Positions 25,837-34,633 of a stretch of 57,776 nt of DNA are shown here, piece after piece. Location: NCBI GenBank assembly GCA_947040555.1, contig CAMRBW010000005.1, forward strand, positions 1 through 57,776, written 5' to 3'. Made by a program: the position numbers and the translations under genes. The notes below the pieces were generated by a model. That model was not told the origin of the DNA. It saw only the letters and a list, made by a program, of their open reading frames with translations, and ran no database searches. Origin of the DNA: an uncultured Oceanospirillales bacterium. GTDB taxonomy: Bacteria > Pseudomonadota > Gammaproteobacteria > Pseudomonadales > Endozoicomonadaceae. The stretch's first letter is position 1, and every line of letters begins with the position of its first letter.

Positions 25837-27342
25837 TCAGACTGCGTATTCAGGGCCTGCGTTCACGGATTCTTCATCCTGAGTATGAACTGTCAGTCCC
25901 TTAAGCTCCTTCTTGCCATCCACCATGATACTGATCAGGTAACCCAGACCGAAGCTGCCCAGAACCCCGATAATACCGAAGTAGAGGAAGGTCAGGCTGG
26001 ACTGCTGAATGAAGTACATGGCAAGGGAGGCGATCAATGTACCCCAGAAGGCACCTGTCGCATTACCCTTGGTAGTGAACATACCCAGCAGGAAGACACC
26101 GGCGATAGGCGCACCAAACAGACCCATAACAGACTGGAAGGTCTTGAGCAGTTCGTCCTGGTTGGTTTTCACCATGTAGAGGGCGGCGGCAGAAGAGATC
26201 AGACCGGCAATAAGAATGACGACTTTGGCAGTCTTAACATAAAACGCTTCTGTCGATTCAGGGCGGAAACGCTTGATGATGTCCATGGTGTAACAGGCGG
26301 AGAGGCTGTTCAAACTACTGGAGACAGTAGACTGAGAAGCCGCAAAGATAGCACCAATGACCAGGCCGGAAATGCCCACAGGCAGCTGATTAACGATAAA
26401 GTGAGGGAACACACCGTCAGACTTCATACCAATGGCCAGCAGTTCAGGTTGCTGGGCATAGTAGGTGTAAAGGATGGTACCCATACCGTAGAACAGGGGA
26501 ATGGTCAGCAGTGCCAGCCAGGCGTTGGTGATCAGGGACTTACCGGTCTCTTTCTCACTCTTGGTGGTGTTATAACGCTGAACCACATCCTGGCTGCCGA
26601 TGTACTGGTACATGTTAATGAAAATACCACCGACCATCATGGTTGGAATGGTGACCTTGGTGAAACTCCAGCTCCAGTCAGCACTGGTAAAGAATTTACC
26701 ATCGGCAATGCCGGTTGAAATCACTTCGTTAATGCCGCCATCAATACCCATCAGGCCAATAACAATGGCAATCAGAATACCGCCAAGCAGTACAAACCCT
26801 TGAATAACATCGCTCCAGATAACCCCTTCCATACCACCGAGGAAGGTGTAGACGACACAGAGCACACCAATCAGTGAGGCAACCAGATAAGGATTCATAC
26901 CGGTCATGGTAGTGATAGCCAGAGTCGGCAGATAGATGACGATGGCCATACGGGCAATGTGGAACAGAATAAAGATCACACTGCCGAACAGACGCATGCG
27001 GCCGTCAAAGCGCTTTTCCAGATATTCGTAAGCGGTGGTCGCATCAATTCTTCTGAAGAAGGGAACGATGTACTTGATCAGCAGAGGCATAGATGAGGCA
27101 ACCACCAGGTTACCAAAAGCAAATACCCAGTTGCCGTTGTAAGCATTACCGGGTATGGCCAGGAAGGTGATAGAGCTCAGGGTTGTAGCCCAGATACTGA
27201 AACCTGCAGCCCAACCGGGTATACGACCACCGGCCCGGAAAAAACTGTCGGTGCTCTCACCACTGGTTTTCGAAAAGTGGAATCCTATACCCAGCATCCC
27301 TGCCAGATAGATGAATATGACTGCATAGTTGATCAAGCTCAT
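25837..27342 (-). CDS. nanT: Sodium:solute symporter (SSS family), probable sialic acid transporter
   Basis: About 501 residues from the ATG at 27342; upstream in-frame codons reach only a TTG. The protein has about 13 hydrophobic helices. SSS landmarks are DSFFRAGGRIPGWAAGFSIW, FLAIPGNAYNGNWVFAFGNL, YLEKRFDGRMRLFGS and the QYIGSQDVVQRYNTTKSEKE segment. The family couples sodium entry to uptake of sugars, amino acids or sialic acids. Placement next to sialidase and NanM makes N-acetylneuraminate the likely substrate, as for sodium-dependent NanT of Salmonella and Proteus. A terminator follows. A weak Fnr-like TTGATCTGCGTCAT lies at 27431-27444. A short remnant of a paralogue is at 21587-21649. 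Confidence 0.82.
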   Translation of the reverse strand: MSLINYAVIFIYLAGMLGIGFHFSKTSGESTDSFFRAGGRIPGWAAGFSIWATTLSSITFLAIPGNAYNGNWVFAFGNLVVASSMPLLIKYIVPFFRRIDATTAYEYLEKRFDGRMRLFGSVIFILFHIARMAIVIYLPTLAITTMTGMNPYLVASLIGVLCVVYTFLGGMEGVIWSDVIQGFVLLGGILIAIVIGLMGIDGGINEVISTGIADGKFFTSADWSWSFTKVTIPTMMVGGIFINMYQYIGSQDVVQRYNTTKSEKETGKSLITNAWLALLTIPLFYGMGTILYTYYAQQPELLAIGMKSDGVFPHFIVNQLPVGISGLVIGAIFAASQSTVSSSLNSLSACYTMDIIKRFRPESTEAFYVKTAKVVILIAGLISSAAALYMVKTNQDELLKTFQSVMGLFGAPIAGVFLLGMFTTKGNATGAFWGTLIASLAMYFIQQSSLTFLYFGIIGVLGSFGLGYLISIMVDGKKELKGLTVHTQDEESVNAGPEYAV

Positions 27343-27532
27343 GGCGGTTTTACCCCACAAATTACGTAGATGTTCGAATGTTATTGCTTTACGTAGGCAG
27401 GGATTCTGTCAGCTATAAAGTAAAACTACATTGATCTGCGTCATTAGTGAAAAAATATTTCATCAGGGTGGTGTGTTTATTGAACTGATAGGGCTCGTGG
27501 ATTTTTTAGGCGGAATAGGTTGCTTTTGAACC

Positions 27533-27560
27533 AGCCTGACACTAAGGCGTGTGTCAGGCT
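27533..27560. terminator. Hairpin downstream of the sialidase gene
   Basis: AGCCTGACAC-8 nt-GTGTCAGGCT is a perfect 10-bp stem just after the sialidase stop. No T-tract follows on either strand, so it may be a weak or Rho-assisted terminator. Confidence 0.55.
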
Positions 27561-27607
27561 GTACAGCGTAGTATGGTTAAACTCTGTTTTCTATGTACGT
27601 CGTTGGT

Positions 27608-29782
27608 TTATTTTTTAAGGCTGTCTTCGCCATCGGTTAACCAGTCCAGGGTGAAGCTGGCATAGGAGATGTCACCATTGGTCTCGTAGAGAACACCAAT
27701 GCCCATATCTTCTTCGATTACCATGTCGGAATAAGATGAGCTACCCATATTTATCAGTTTGGTTACAGCCCAGGTTTCGCCTTCGTCATAACTCATTTTA
27801 ACGTGCAGGTTTATTCTGGAAATCTTGCTGTTAGGGTGGGAAAACAGAATTCTGTTTTGTTTGTCGTGTGTATCATCGCGGGTAAAACGAATGATAGAGG
27901 AGGCCACCGTTGGTTCGATCAGCTCTTCATCATCCCAGGTTGGTTCAAAGGTAGTACCACCATCTTTGGAAATAGTGATAGCCCTTGTTTTACTGCCTTC
28001 AGGACGATAGTTACGGCTATTGAACATGATGTCGCCATTGGCCAGTTCAATGGCCTGAACTTCATTCAGCTTCTCACCTTCGATTAATCCGCCTATCTCC
28101 CAGGTTTTGCCGTTATCGTCACTCCAGTAAGCGTAGTTTTCATTGGATGTGCCGGTGGTGGTGCCAGCAGTGGTTGGGTTGTACTGACCGGCAAAGAACA
28201 GACGACCATAACGACCATCGGCTTTGGCCTTATCGGTATTGAGCTGAATGGCATGACCAAGAGGCGGCACCTGCATACACTGCCCCTGTGTATCAACACC
28301 TTCACCGTCTACGCGAACCTGTTCCGTGATATCAACCGGAGTACTCCAAGTGGCACCGTGATCGATAGACGTGCTATATAGAGTGTCACGGCCATTTTCA
28401 CAGACGCCATCATGGTCAGCTGCGATAGCTCTTTCACCGTCTTTGGTGTTATTCCACATAATCAGCAGTTGACCGATTTTTTGCTGACCATTCTCGTCCA
28501 GAATCGGCTCGCCTTTGTCGTTGACCTGCTTATAGGTTTCATCGTAAACAGCACTGATATTCTGGGCAGCCCAGGGCTCGGTACCACCGAAATCATAAAC
28601 GACCTGCACTTTGCCCCAGGTTTTCCCGTCATCGGTACTGCGCTTCATAACAGCGTCAATATCACCGTGATCAGAACTGCCATTCTTCCGGCCTTCAGCA
28701 AAAGCCAGCAGGTCACCATTACCGGCCCTGATGATGGTTGGAATGCGGAAGCTCGCGTAACCTTCACTTGGGCTGTCATACACGATGGTATCGTTGAACG
28801 GATTCGGTTCACCTTCAACGGAGATGGTTTCCTCGATAATATCCTTCTTACCCCAAGGATCAATAACCATCAACTTAATGTGATAATCGCCGCCATACTG
28901 GTACTCTTTCTCAATACTCTGGCCAAACTGCAGGGTGCCATCACCCAGATCCCAGATGTATTTGAGCATTTCATTTTCCGGATCTGATGAAACCGCACCA
29001 GACAGGGTAAATACCTTATTACCATTATCATTAATGGTAAACTCGGCCGATGGGGCATGGTTATCTACTTTAATAAATGACTGTACTTCTTCATCATTGA
29101 GTGACCGGTTATAAATTCGATAATCATCAATCAAATAACTGGAGTCAATGGTTGCACCTGCTGTCTGCTTGATTCTTATACTGTCTGCGGTATCCAATAA
29201 ACCTTTGGCAAAATCATAATCATATTCACCGCTGGCTGGGTCAATTTCTTCGCCATCAATCCATGCTCTAAGTTCACCTGTCTCTTTGCTTTGATCAATA
29301 ATGCCGACGAAGTGATGCCATTCAGCCATATCTTTATCGCTGAAATTCAATGCCAAATCGGATTTCACACCAGCAATTTTTGTGCGGTAGAACAATCCGG
29401 GATCTTTAATGCCATCACCATTGAAGTCCAGACCGCCACTGGTAAAAATACTCCAGCCGTCAGCGTTACTGCTGGCACTGTTGCCTTTATCGGTAAGGTT
29501 GTAAACTGATGCTGCGCTTGGCATACGGAACCAAAAGGACACTGTCTGCGCACCATCAGCAGCGATGGTGTATTTCTCGTGATCTGCTTCAGTGAAATCA
29601 CCAACGAAGCCAAGTTCATCGGTTTTCCACTGGCTGGTAAAGTCCTGCGGACCAACGACCACGTCAATAGGTGGCGGGATGGGTGTAGGTGGATTGATTG
29701 TGCTGTCGTCATCACTGTCACAGCCAACCATCAGGGGCAGAGCTGCTGCCACGCAAATCGCCAGTATTGTTTTTTTATTCAC
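27608..29782 (-). CDS. nanH: Sialidase lipoprotein with LamG-like and PKD-like domains
   Basis: 724 residues. The lipoprotein signal has lipobox MVGC followed by DSDDD. Residues about 40-235 resemble a LamG/concanavalin-like carbohydrate-binding fold (AWIDGEEIDP, DSSYLIDDYRIYNRSLNDEE). Residues about 240-325 form a PKD-like domain (AVSSDPENEMLKYIWDLGDG). The catalytic GH33-type sialidase follows, with FRIP at about 345-348 (Arg346 binding the sialate carboxylate), LLAFAEGRKNG, and Asp-boxes such as STDDGKTWG, SIDHGATWS, SDDNGKTWE and SYDEGETWA. It releases terminal sialic acid from host glycans at the cell envelope. Asp at +2 after the lipid Cys is an inner-membrane retention signal in E. coli, so its final location needs care. 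nanM lies 95 bp upstream on the same strand. Confidence 0.92.
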   Translation of the reverse strand: MNKKTILAICVAAALPLMVGCDSDDDSTINPPTPIPPPIDVVVGPQDFTSQWKTDELGFVGDFTEADHEKYTIAADGAQTVSFWFRMPSAASVYNLTDKGNSASSNADGWSIFTSGGLDFNGDGIKDPGLFYRTKIAGVKSDLALNFSDKDMAEWHHFVGIIDQSKETGELRAWIDGEEIDPASGEYDYDFAKGLLDTADSIRIKQTAGATIDSSYLIDDYRIYNRSLNDEEVQSFIKVDNHAPSAEFTINDNGNKVFTLSGAVSSDPENEMLKYIWDLGDGTLQFGQSIEKEYQYGGDYHIKLMVIDPWGKKDIIEETISVEGEPNPFNDTIVYDSPSEGYASFRIPTIIRAGNGDLLAFAEGRKNGSSDHGDIDAVMKRSTDDGKTWGKVQVVYDFGGTEPWAAQNISAVYDETYKQVNDKGEPILDENGQQKIGQLLIMWNNTKDGERAIAADHDGVCENGRDTLYSTSIDHGATWSTPVDITEQVRVDGEGVDTQGQCMQVPPLGHAIQLNTDKAKADGRYGRLFFAGQYNPTTAGTTTGTSNENYAYWSDDNGKTWEIGGLIEGEKLNEVQAIELANGDIMFNSRNYRPEGSKTRAITISKDGGTTFEPTWDDEELIEPTVASSIIRFTRDDTHDKQNRILFSHPNSKISRINLHVKMSYDEGETWAVTKLINMGSSSYSDMVIEEDMGIGVLYETNGDISYASFTLDWLTDGEDSLKK

Positions 29783-29877
29783 TATTACATTCCGCTATCA
29801 ATGGTTCAGTAATGCATGGTTAGTTGTTGGCAATCACTCAAAAGAGATGCCCGAACTTATGCCCGGGCACTTCATCA

Positions 29878-31047
29878 TCAACTTTCAATTTCTACATCGG
29901 TGCCGTTGTAATTGATCATATAAACGTCATTGCGAGGCTTTCCGTCAGGACCTTCGCCGCCAACCATCAACATACCCTTACCGGTAGTAAACGACGCTCC
30001 ATAAGCCAGACCTTCTGGGAGCCTGGTTTCTGTCTGCTGCCAGCCACCGTTGCGATAGGCGTAGATTTCAGGATTCCAGGCTTTGGCAAAACCGTTGTGG
30101 GCAAACCACTGGCCACGGATAGACTGGGCACGGGCACCATGGAAGTTAGCGCCACCAGCGACCAGCAGGGTACCATTGCTCATGCCGGCGTAGGCTCCGG
30201 CAACGCCTTCCTGTAGTTCCGCACCCACCGGTGTTGGCAGCTGGGCCAACTCTTTCCACTTCACCTCTTCCCCCTTAATGGTGACCGACTTCACCATCGG
30301 GGTACGCAGGCCGGGCTTGATTTCACCGCTGATCAAAGTGATTTCACTGCCGTTACCTACCAGAGCTGCACCACAGTTGGGCAGGTAGGGGCTTTCGCCA
30401 CGTACACTCCAACTGTTTGTGGCCACGTTATAAATCTGGATTTGTTTGTTCCACTGGTAATTTTCAGGCTTCATGCCCATAAAATCATCGACCACTGTCT
30501 GCCACTGTTGTGGATCTTTCTTCTGGTCGATGCTCAAAATATCGGAGAGATACTTATCAAACTTATCCTTGTTGTAGCCGCCTAATATCACAATTTCTTT
30601 GTCGTTCAGGGCATAGGCAGAGGCACCGAGCATACCAACCGGTGTTTGGGTTTTAACGGTGGACCACTCGTTCTTTTTAATGTCGTAGGCGTGAACGGTA
30701 TCCAATACAACCGGAGCCTTATCCGAGGATTTTACCTTGCCGGAACCACCCAGCACATAAATCTTGTCATCAGCAGCGGCGGCAGCGGCACCATCCGGCA
30801 CAGAACCTTCGAAGTCAGCCAGTTTTTTCCACTGAGGATTTTTAGCTTCTACATCCAGCGCATAGAAAGAATCACCGGCTGAACCCAGTCCAACATAAAC
30901 GACACTGCCAACTTGAACGCCGACACCATTTTTGATGCCTTCTGGCAGATCCGGCCATTGCTGGGAAGCGATGGTTATCGAAGATGCAGCCATCAGTGCC
31001 GCCAGGGTTGTCACTTTAGCCAATGATGATTTTTTTATAATATTCAC
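29878..31047 (-). CDS. nanM: N-acetylneuraminate epimerase (mutarotase) NanM
   Basis: 389 residues. A Sec signal peptide, MNIIKKSSLAKVTTLAALMA, is cleaved probably near SITIAS-QQ. The mature part is a six-bladed kelch propeller: LPEGIKNGVGVQVGSVVYVG, DKIYVLGGSGKV, KEIVILGGYNKD, SEITLISGEIKPGLRTPMVK, GTLLVAGGANFHGAR and KGMLMVGGEGPDGKP. The arrangement follows E. coli NanM. In the periplasm it speeds conversion of alpha- to beta-anomers of sialic acid released by sialidase, which aids transport. It is followed by the sialidase gene, probably in one transcript, although a short hairpin (29847-29870) lies between them. The promoter region is 31048-31407. Confidence 0.92.
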   Translation of the reverse strand: MNIIKKSSLAKVTTLAALMAASSITIASQQWPDLPEGIKNGVGVQVGSVVYVGLGSAGDSFYALDVEAKNPQWKKLADFEGSVPDGAAAAAADDKIYVLGGSGKVKSSDKAPVVLDTVHAYDIKKNEWSTVKTQTPVGMLGASAYALNDKEIVILGGYNKDKFDKYLSDILSIDQKKDPQQWQTVVDDFMGMKPENYQWNKQIQIYNVATNSWSVRGESPYLPNCGAALVGNGSEITLISGEIKPGLRTPMVKSVTIKGEEVKWKELAQLPTPVGAELQEGVAGAYAGMSNGTLLVAGGANFHGARAQSIRGQWFAHNGFAKAWNPEIYAYRNGGWQQTETRLPEGLAYGASFTTGKGMLMVGGEGPDGKPRNDVYMINYNGTDVEIES

Positions 31048-31407
31048 AAGATCCCTTACCCAGTAATAAAAAAAATAACGCTTAATTTTTCAATGGCAGA
31101 TCAAGAGCACCAACTCCTTGCGGAGTTATCCAGCAACAAGTGCGTCTAATTTGGCTCTTTGTGAAAATAAATTTCATTGACCTCTGTCAACATGTAGTTT
31201 TTCTTCTTTTGCCGCTCCCCCGTCCACGATTACCGGCCCCCCTTCGGCTCTTGGTTTCAGCCAGGTGGTTTGATGCCGAACACCCGAAAGCATACGATTA
31301 GTGCCGTTTAATATTAAAAAGCACAAGAGATATCAGGCCGCCTACGGCTGACCTGATCAGAGTCTGGAAGAGGGGATTCCCTGAAGAACGATTACAGAAA
31401 CCCGAGA
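31048..31407. other. nanM upstream region with regulatory candidates
   Basis: No gene is supported in these 360 bp. From right to left: a hairpin (ATCAGG...CCTGAT, 31332-31357) after the RpiR-type gene; a minus-strand GGTGTTCGGCATCAAACC (31267-31284) that resembles the second half of the GH92/PTS operator; and a perfect palindrome TTGACCTCTGTCAA (31177-31190) of Fnr/Dnr type, 130 bp before the nanM ATG. I could not place a convincing -10. Confidence 0.45.
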
Positions 31408-32271
31408 TTACTGCTTGGAAAAAATGGCTTCAGCGGTTCTGGCAACAGAGTCTTTCATTCTCGGAAATGTGTTCAGAATACCATTGGCCATCAGGTCGAT
31501 AACAAACATCTGGGCCGCCTTGGAATAGAAAGCACCGGCACTGAAAGGGGATTCAGATACCGCCGTATGCAGGGAGAAAGAGGCCAGACTGGCCAGTTCA
31601 CTGTGGGTGTTGCCGGTGATGGCAATAATACAACCATCCTGTCGTTTTGCTTTGTAGGCAGCATTGATGATATCAGCCGTGCTACCACTGCCTGAAACAA
31701 GAACTATGACATCTTTATTGCTCATGCAGGATGCCGTCATTACCGCACTGTGCATATCAGTCAAGGCTCGGGTTTTCAGACCGAGGCGCATCATACGATA
31801 CTCCCCATAAGCGGCAATGGCAGCCGATGCACCCACTCCAAAAAAATAGATATTATCAGCCCTTCCGAGCAGTTTTACGGTTTGATCAAGCACCGCCCTG
31901 TCCAGCAATGATGCAGTGTCATTAAGCGAGTTGATGGTCTTGGCCAGGCTATTTTTGACACAGTCGCTATCGCTATCGTCTATTTGAGGCGATTCCCTCA
32001 AAAGACTGATCGACAGATCAATCTTGAAAGCCGCAAAACTGCTGTAGCCGACATCGCGGCAAAACCGAACGACACTGGCTTCACTAGAACCAGAGCGGTC
32101 AGCCAGCTCAACCAGCGTCTGGTGAATAACCTTCTGGGGTTCTTTGATCACATATTCCGCGACTTTCATCAGTGCAGGAGAAAGGTGCATCTTGCGGCCG
32201 CGGAGTTTGGCAAGCACATTGTCGTTTGTGGAATTATTTTCCACAACCGTATTGAGATTGGAGGATTGCAT
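31408..32271 (-). CDS. RpiR/MurR-family transcriptional regulator with SIS domain
   Basis: About 287 residues from the ATG at 32271, with AGGGAG upstream; an in-frame TTG precedes it. The N-terminal RpiR helix-turn-helix is ALMKVAEYVIKEPQKVIHQT to LADRSGSSEASVVRFCRDVG. The C-terminal SIS domain binds phosphosugars: NIYFFGVGASAAIAAYGEYR, VIVLVSGSGSTADIINAAYK and GCIIAITGNTHSELASLASF. It is divergent from nanE by about 184 bp. In Vibrio the RpiR-type NanR represses nan genes and responds to ManNAc-6-phosphate. The same role is a reasonable inference here, and it is a candidate reader of the GTTC operators in this window. Confidence 0.88.
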   Translation of the reverse strand: MQSSNLNTVVENNSTNDNVLAKLRGRKMHLSPALMKVAEYVIKEPQKVIHQTLVELADRSGSSEASVVRFCRDVGYSSFAAFKIDLSISLLRESPQIDDSDSDCVKNSLAKTINSLNDTASLLDRAVLDQTVKLLGRADNIYFFGVGASAAIAAYGEYRMMRLGLKTRALTDMHSAVMTASCMSNKDVIVLVSGSGSTADIINAAYKAKRQDGCIIAITGNTHSELASLASFSLHTAVSESPFSAGAFYSKAAQMFVIDLMANGILNTFPRMKDSVARTAEAIFSKQ

Positions 32272-32455
32272 CAAAACTCTCCCTAGTCACACTGAAAAAA
32301 TTATTCATAACGAAACCACTTGTCGCAATAATACTTCATATATATAGTTAGCACGAAATATTACTCCCTATCGGTTTTCCCATAATCGGTCAAAAATTAT
32401 ACCCGACCCTGGCGATCTCCGAGTAAGTAGCAAAAATCGTGTAGTGGTAAACGAA

Positions 32456-33157
32456 ATGGATAAAGAGAGTGTTCTGAAGCAACTCAATCAGCAACTGATC
32501 GCATCCTGTCAGCCTGTTGAGAACGGTCCAATGGATACTCCGGACGTCATCTCCCGTATGGCTCAGGCCTGCCGGGATGGTGGTGCTGCCGCAGTCAGAA
32601 TACAGGGTGTTAATAATGTAGCTGAGGTTGCCAAAGTTCTGGATATTCCGATCACCGGCATCGTAAAGCGGGACTTACCGGATACCGACGTACGCATCAC
32701 CCCTTTTGTTGAAGATGTTTATGCCCTGGCAAAAGCGGGCGCAAAGATTATTGCATACGACGCCACCCACAGAGTACGTCCGGTTGCTACCGCAGAGCTG
32801 GTTGCAGCCATACACGCATCTGGCTGTATTGCCATGGCAGATTGTGCGACGTTGGAAGACGGAATAGCGGCTGCCGAAATGGGTGTGGAATTGATCGGCA
32901 CCACCCTGTCCGGCTACACCGATGGTCCGGTTCCCAAAGAGCCTGATTTCCAGCTAATCCGCGAGCTGTCCGCCAGGGGCTATAAGGTCGTGGCTGAAGG
33001 TCGCTTTAACCAGCCCGATTTAGCTGGTCAGGCCATTAGTGCCGGTGCTTACTGCGTAACCGTTGGTTCCGCCATTACACGGGTTGAGCATATCTGTCAG
33101 TGGTTCTGTGATGCTATGGGTGAGGCAACCCCCTCCAAAGAAACTACCATCGCATAA
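32456..33157 (+). CDS. nanE: N-acetylmannosamine-6-phosphate 2-epimerase
   Basis: About 233 residues from the ATG at 32456; an in-frame GTG at 32444 is an alternative and neither has a strong ribosome site. NanE signatures: IASCQPVENGPMDTPDVISR, ITGIVKRDLPDTDVRITPFV, GCIAMADCATLEDGIAAAEM, ELIGTTLSGYTDG, VVAEGRFNQPDLAGQAI and VTVGSAITRVEHICQWF. It is a TIM-barrel enzyme converting ManNAc-6-P to GlcNAc-6-P, the third cytosolic step of sialic acid use. It is first in the rightward run nanE-nanK-nanQ-nanA, followed by nanK after 14 bp. Confidence 0.95.
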   Translation: MDKESVLKQLNQQLIASCQPVENGPMDTPDVISRMAQACRDGGAAAVRIQGVNNVAEVAKVLDIPITGIVKRDLPDTDVRITPFVEDVYALAKAGAKIIAYDATHRVRPVATAELVAAIHASGCIAMADCATLEDGIAAAEMGVELIGTTLSGYTDGPVPKEPDFQLIRELSARGYKVVAEGRFNQPDLAGQAISAGAYCVTVGSAITRVEHICQWFCDAMGEATPSKETTIA

Positions 33158-33171
33158 AGCAAGCGGAACAG

Positions 33172-34044
33172 GTGACCATGATTATTGCGCTCGATATCGG
33201 AGGCACCAAACTGGCAGCCTCCCTTATAAACGACAACAACATTATTATTGATAGCCGGCGCAGCAGCACTCCGAAAAGTGGCTGCGCCGATGATCTTGCC
33301 TCAGCCCTTGAACAGCTGATAGCGCCACTGCTCAATCAGGCCAGTGCTATTGTTGTGGCCTCTACCGGCATTATCAATCAGGGGCGATTGACTGCTGTTA
33401 ACCCCGATAATCTGGGTGGCCTGAACGATTTCCCCCTGCAGACAACCATTGAAGAGATCAGTGGCCTGCCGGTTCAACTGTTGAATGATGCTCAGGCGGC
33501 AGCCTGGGGTGAGTATTGTCAGTTGGAGAGGCCCTGCAAGAGCATGGCCTTTATCACCGTGTCTACCGGTGTGGGTGCAGGTCTGGTGATCAATGGCGAG
33601 TTACAGACCGGTTTAACCGGGCTCGCAGGCCATGCCGGACATACGACCGTCGATCCACAAGGGCCAAAATGCGGCTGTGGACGTTCAGGCTGTGTTGAGG
33701 CACTGGCCTCAGGCACCGCTATCGGCAAGCTGGCCGGTGAAATTTATAAAAAAAATCTGGATGCCAAGGCCGTGTTCGAGCGTTTTCATCAGGGTGATCA
33801 GAACGCCCAAATGATTATTGATCGCTCCGCTCAAGCCATTGCTATTCTGCTGGGTAATATGAAAGCCCTGCTTGATATTGAAGTTGTGGTAATAGGCGGC
33901 AGTGTTGGTCTGGCTGAAGGTTATCTGGCAAGAGTTCGCTACTTTATGGAACAGCAGCCAGCTTTGTTTCAGGTTGATATAACACCGGCCCGACTGGGGC
34001 ATGAAGCAGGTCTTAAGGGTGCCGCGCTCTGGGCATCCCAATAA
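33172..34044 (+). CDS. nanK: N-acetylmannosamine kinase
   Basis: About 290 residues from GTG 33172, with a GCGGA five bases upstream; ATG 33178 is the alternative. It is a ROK-family kinase: ATP loop ALDIGGTKLAASL, VVASTGIINQGRLTAVNPDN, LNDAQAAAWGEY with the catalytic Asp, FITVSTGVGAGLVI, zinc motif CGCGRSGCVEALASG with preceding GHAGHT, and VVVIGGSVGLAEGYLA. Alignment with E. coli NanK is close over the whole length. It phosphorylates ManNAc to ManNAc-6-P for NanE. Confidence 0.95.
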   Translation: MTMIIALDIGGTKLAASLINDNNIIIDSRRSSTPKSGCADDLASALEQLIAPLLNQASAIVVASTGIINQGRLTAVNPDNLGGLNDFPLQTTIEEISGLPVQLLNDAQAAAWGEYCQLERPCKSMAFITVSTGVGAGLVINGELQTGLTGLAGHAGHTTVDPQGPKCGCGRSGCVEALASGTAIGKLAGEIYKKNLDAKAVFERFHQGDQNAQMIIDRSAQAIAILLGNMKALLDIEVVVIGGSVGLAEGYLARVRYFMEQQPALFQVDITPARLGHEAGLKGAALWASQ

Positions 34045-34096
34045 TCCGGGTTAAGCTCACAGCGGAATTCACGGTTAAATATTAGAGAGTGATTTT

Positions 34097-34561
34097 ATGA
34101 TTCTTGATCATATCAGCAACAAAGAGAAGTATCGTTGTCTGCCCTGGTTATACAGTGCTCTGGAGGCCATGGCATCGATCACACCGGAAACTTTTGAGCC
34201 CGGTCAGATCATCATTGACGAGAAGAATCTGTTCCTTAACTGTAATGTCTATCACAGTAAGCGGGAATCAGAAGCCTTCTTTGAGGCTCACAAAACCTAC
34301 ATTGACGTTCACTTAATAATCTCTGGCGAAGAGATTATTGGTCACAATGATGAAAGTCGCTTGAACGAAACCAATCCCTACAATGAAGAAGGTGATGCCA
34401 CCCTGTACAAGGGTGCTGTTGAGACTCAGCTGGTCCTGAAACAGGGCTGGTTTGCAGTATTTCTGCCTGGCGAGCCCCATATGGTTGGTTTGCAGACTGG
34501 CGACGACAGCGTTCAAGTGCAAAAAATCGTGGCGAAAGTGGCTGGTCATCTGGCGTCCTGA
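34097..34561 (+). CDS. nanQ: YhcH/NanQ-type sialic acid pathway protein
   Basis: 154 residues of the YhcH/YjgK/YiaL cupin-like family. Signatures: FEPGQIIIDEKNLFLNCNVY, EAHKTYIDVHLIISGEEIIG, LKQGWFAVFLPGEPHMVGLQ and the final VQKIVAKV. Conserved His, Glu and Asp residues probably bind metal. E. coli NanQ is reported as an anomerase acting on sialic acid or its breakdown sugar. It sits between nanK and nanA in one apparent operon, 52 bp after nanK. Confidence 0.88.
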   Translation: MILDHISNKEKYRCLPWLYSALEAMASITPETFEPGQIIIDEKNLFLNCNVYHSKRESEAFFEAHKTYIDVHLIISGEEIIGHNDESRLNETNPYNEEGDATLYKGAVETQLVLKQGWFAVFLPGEPHMVGLQTGDDSVQVQKIVAKVAGHLAS

Positions 34562-34633
34562 TAACGACTATTTATCAAACACTGTCGTTTAAATAACGTT
34601 TAGCAAGTGCTGTAAAAGGAAATGGAACTAAAA

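Noticed and set aside
25664..25882. 72-codon frame between uhpT and the NanT-type gene
   Set aside because: It runs through a terminator hairpin and into the 3' end of the symporter gene; no ribosome site or conserved motif.
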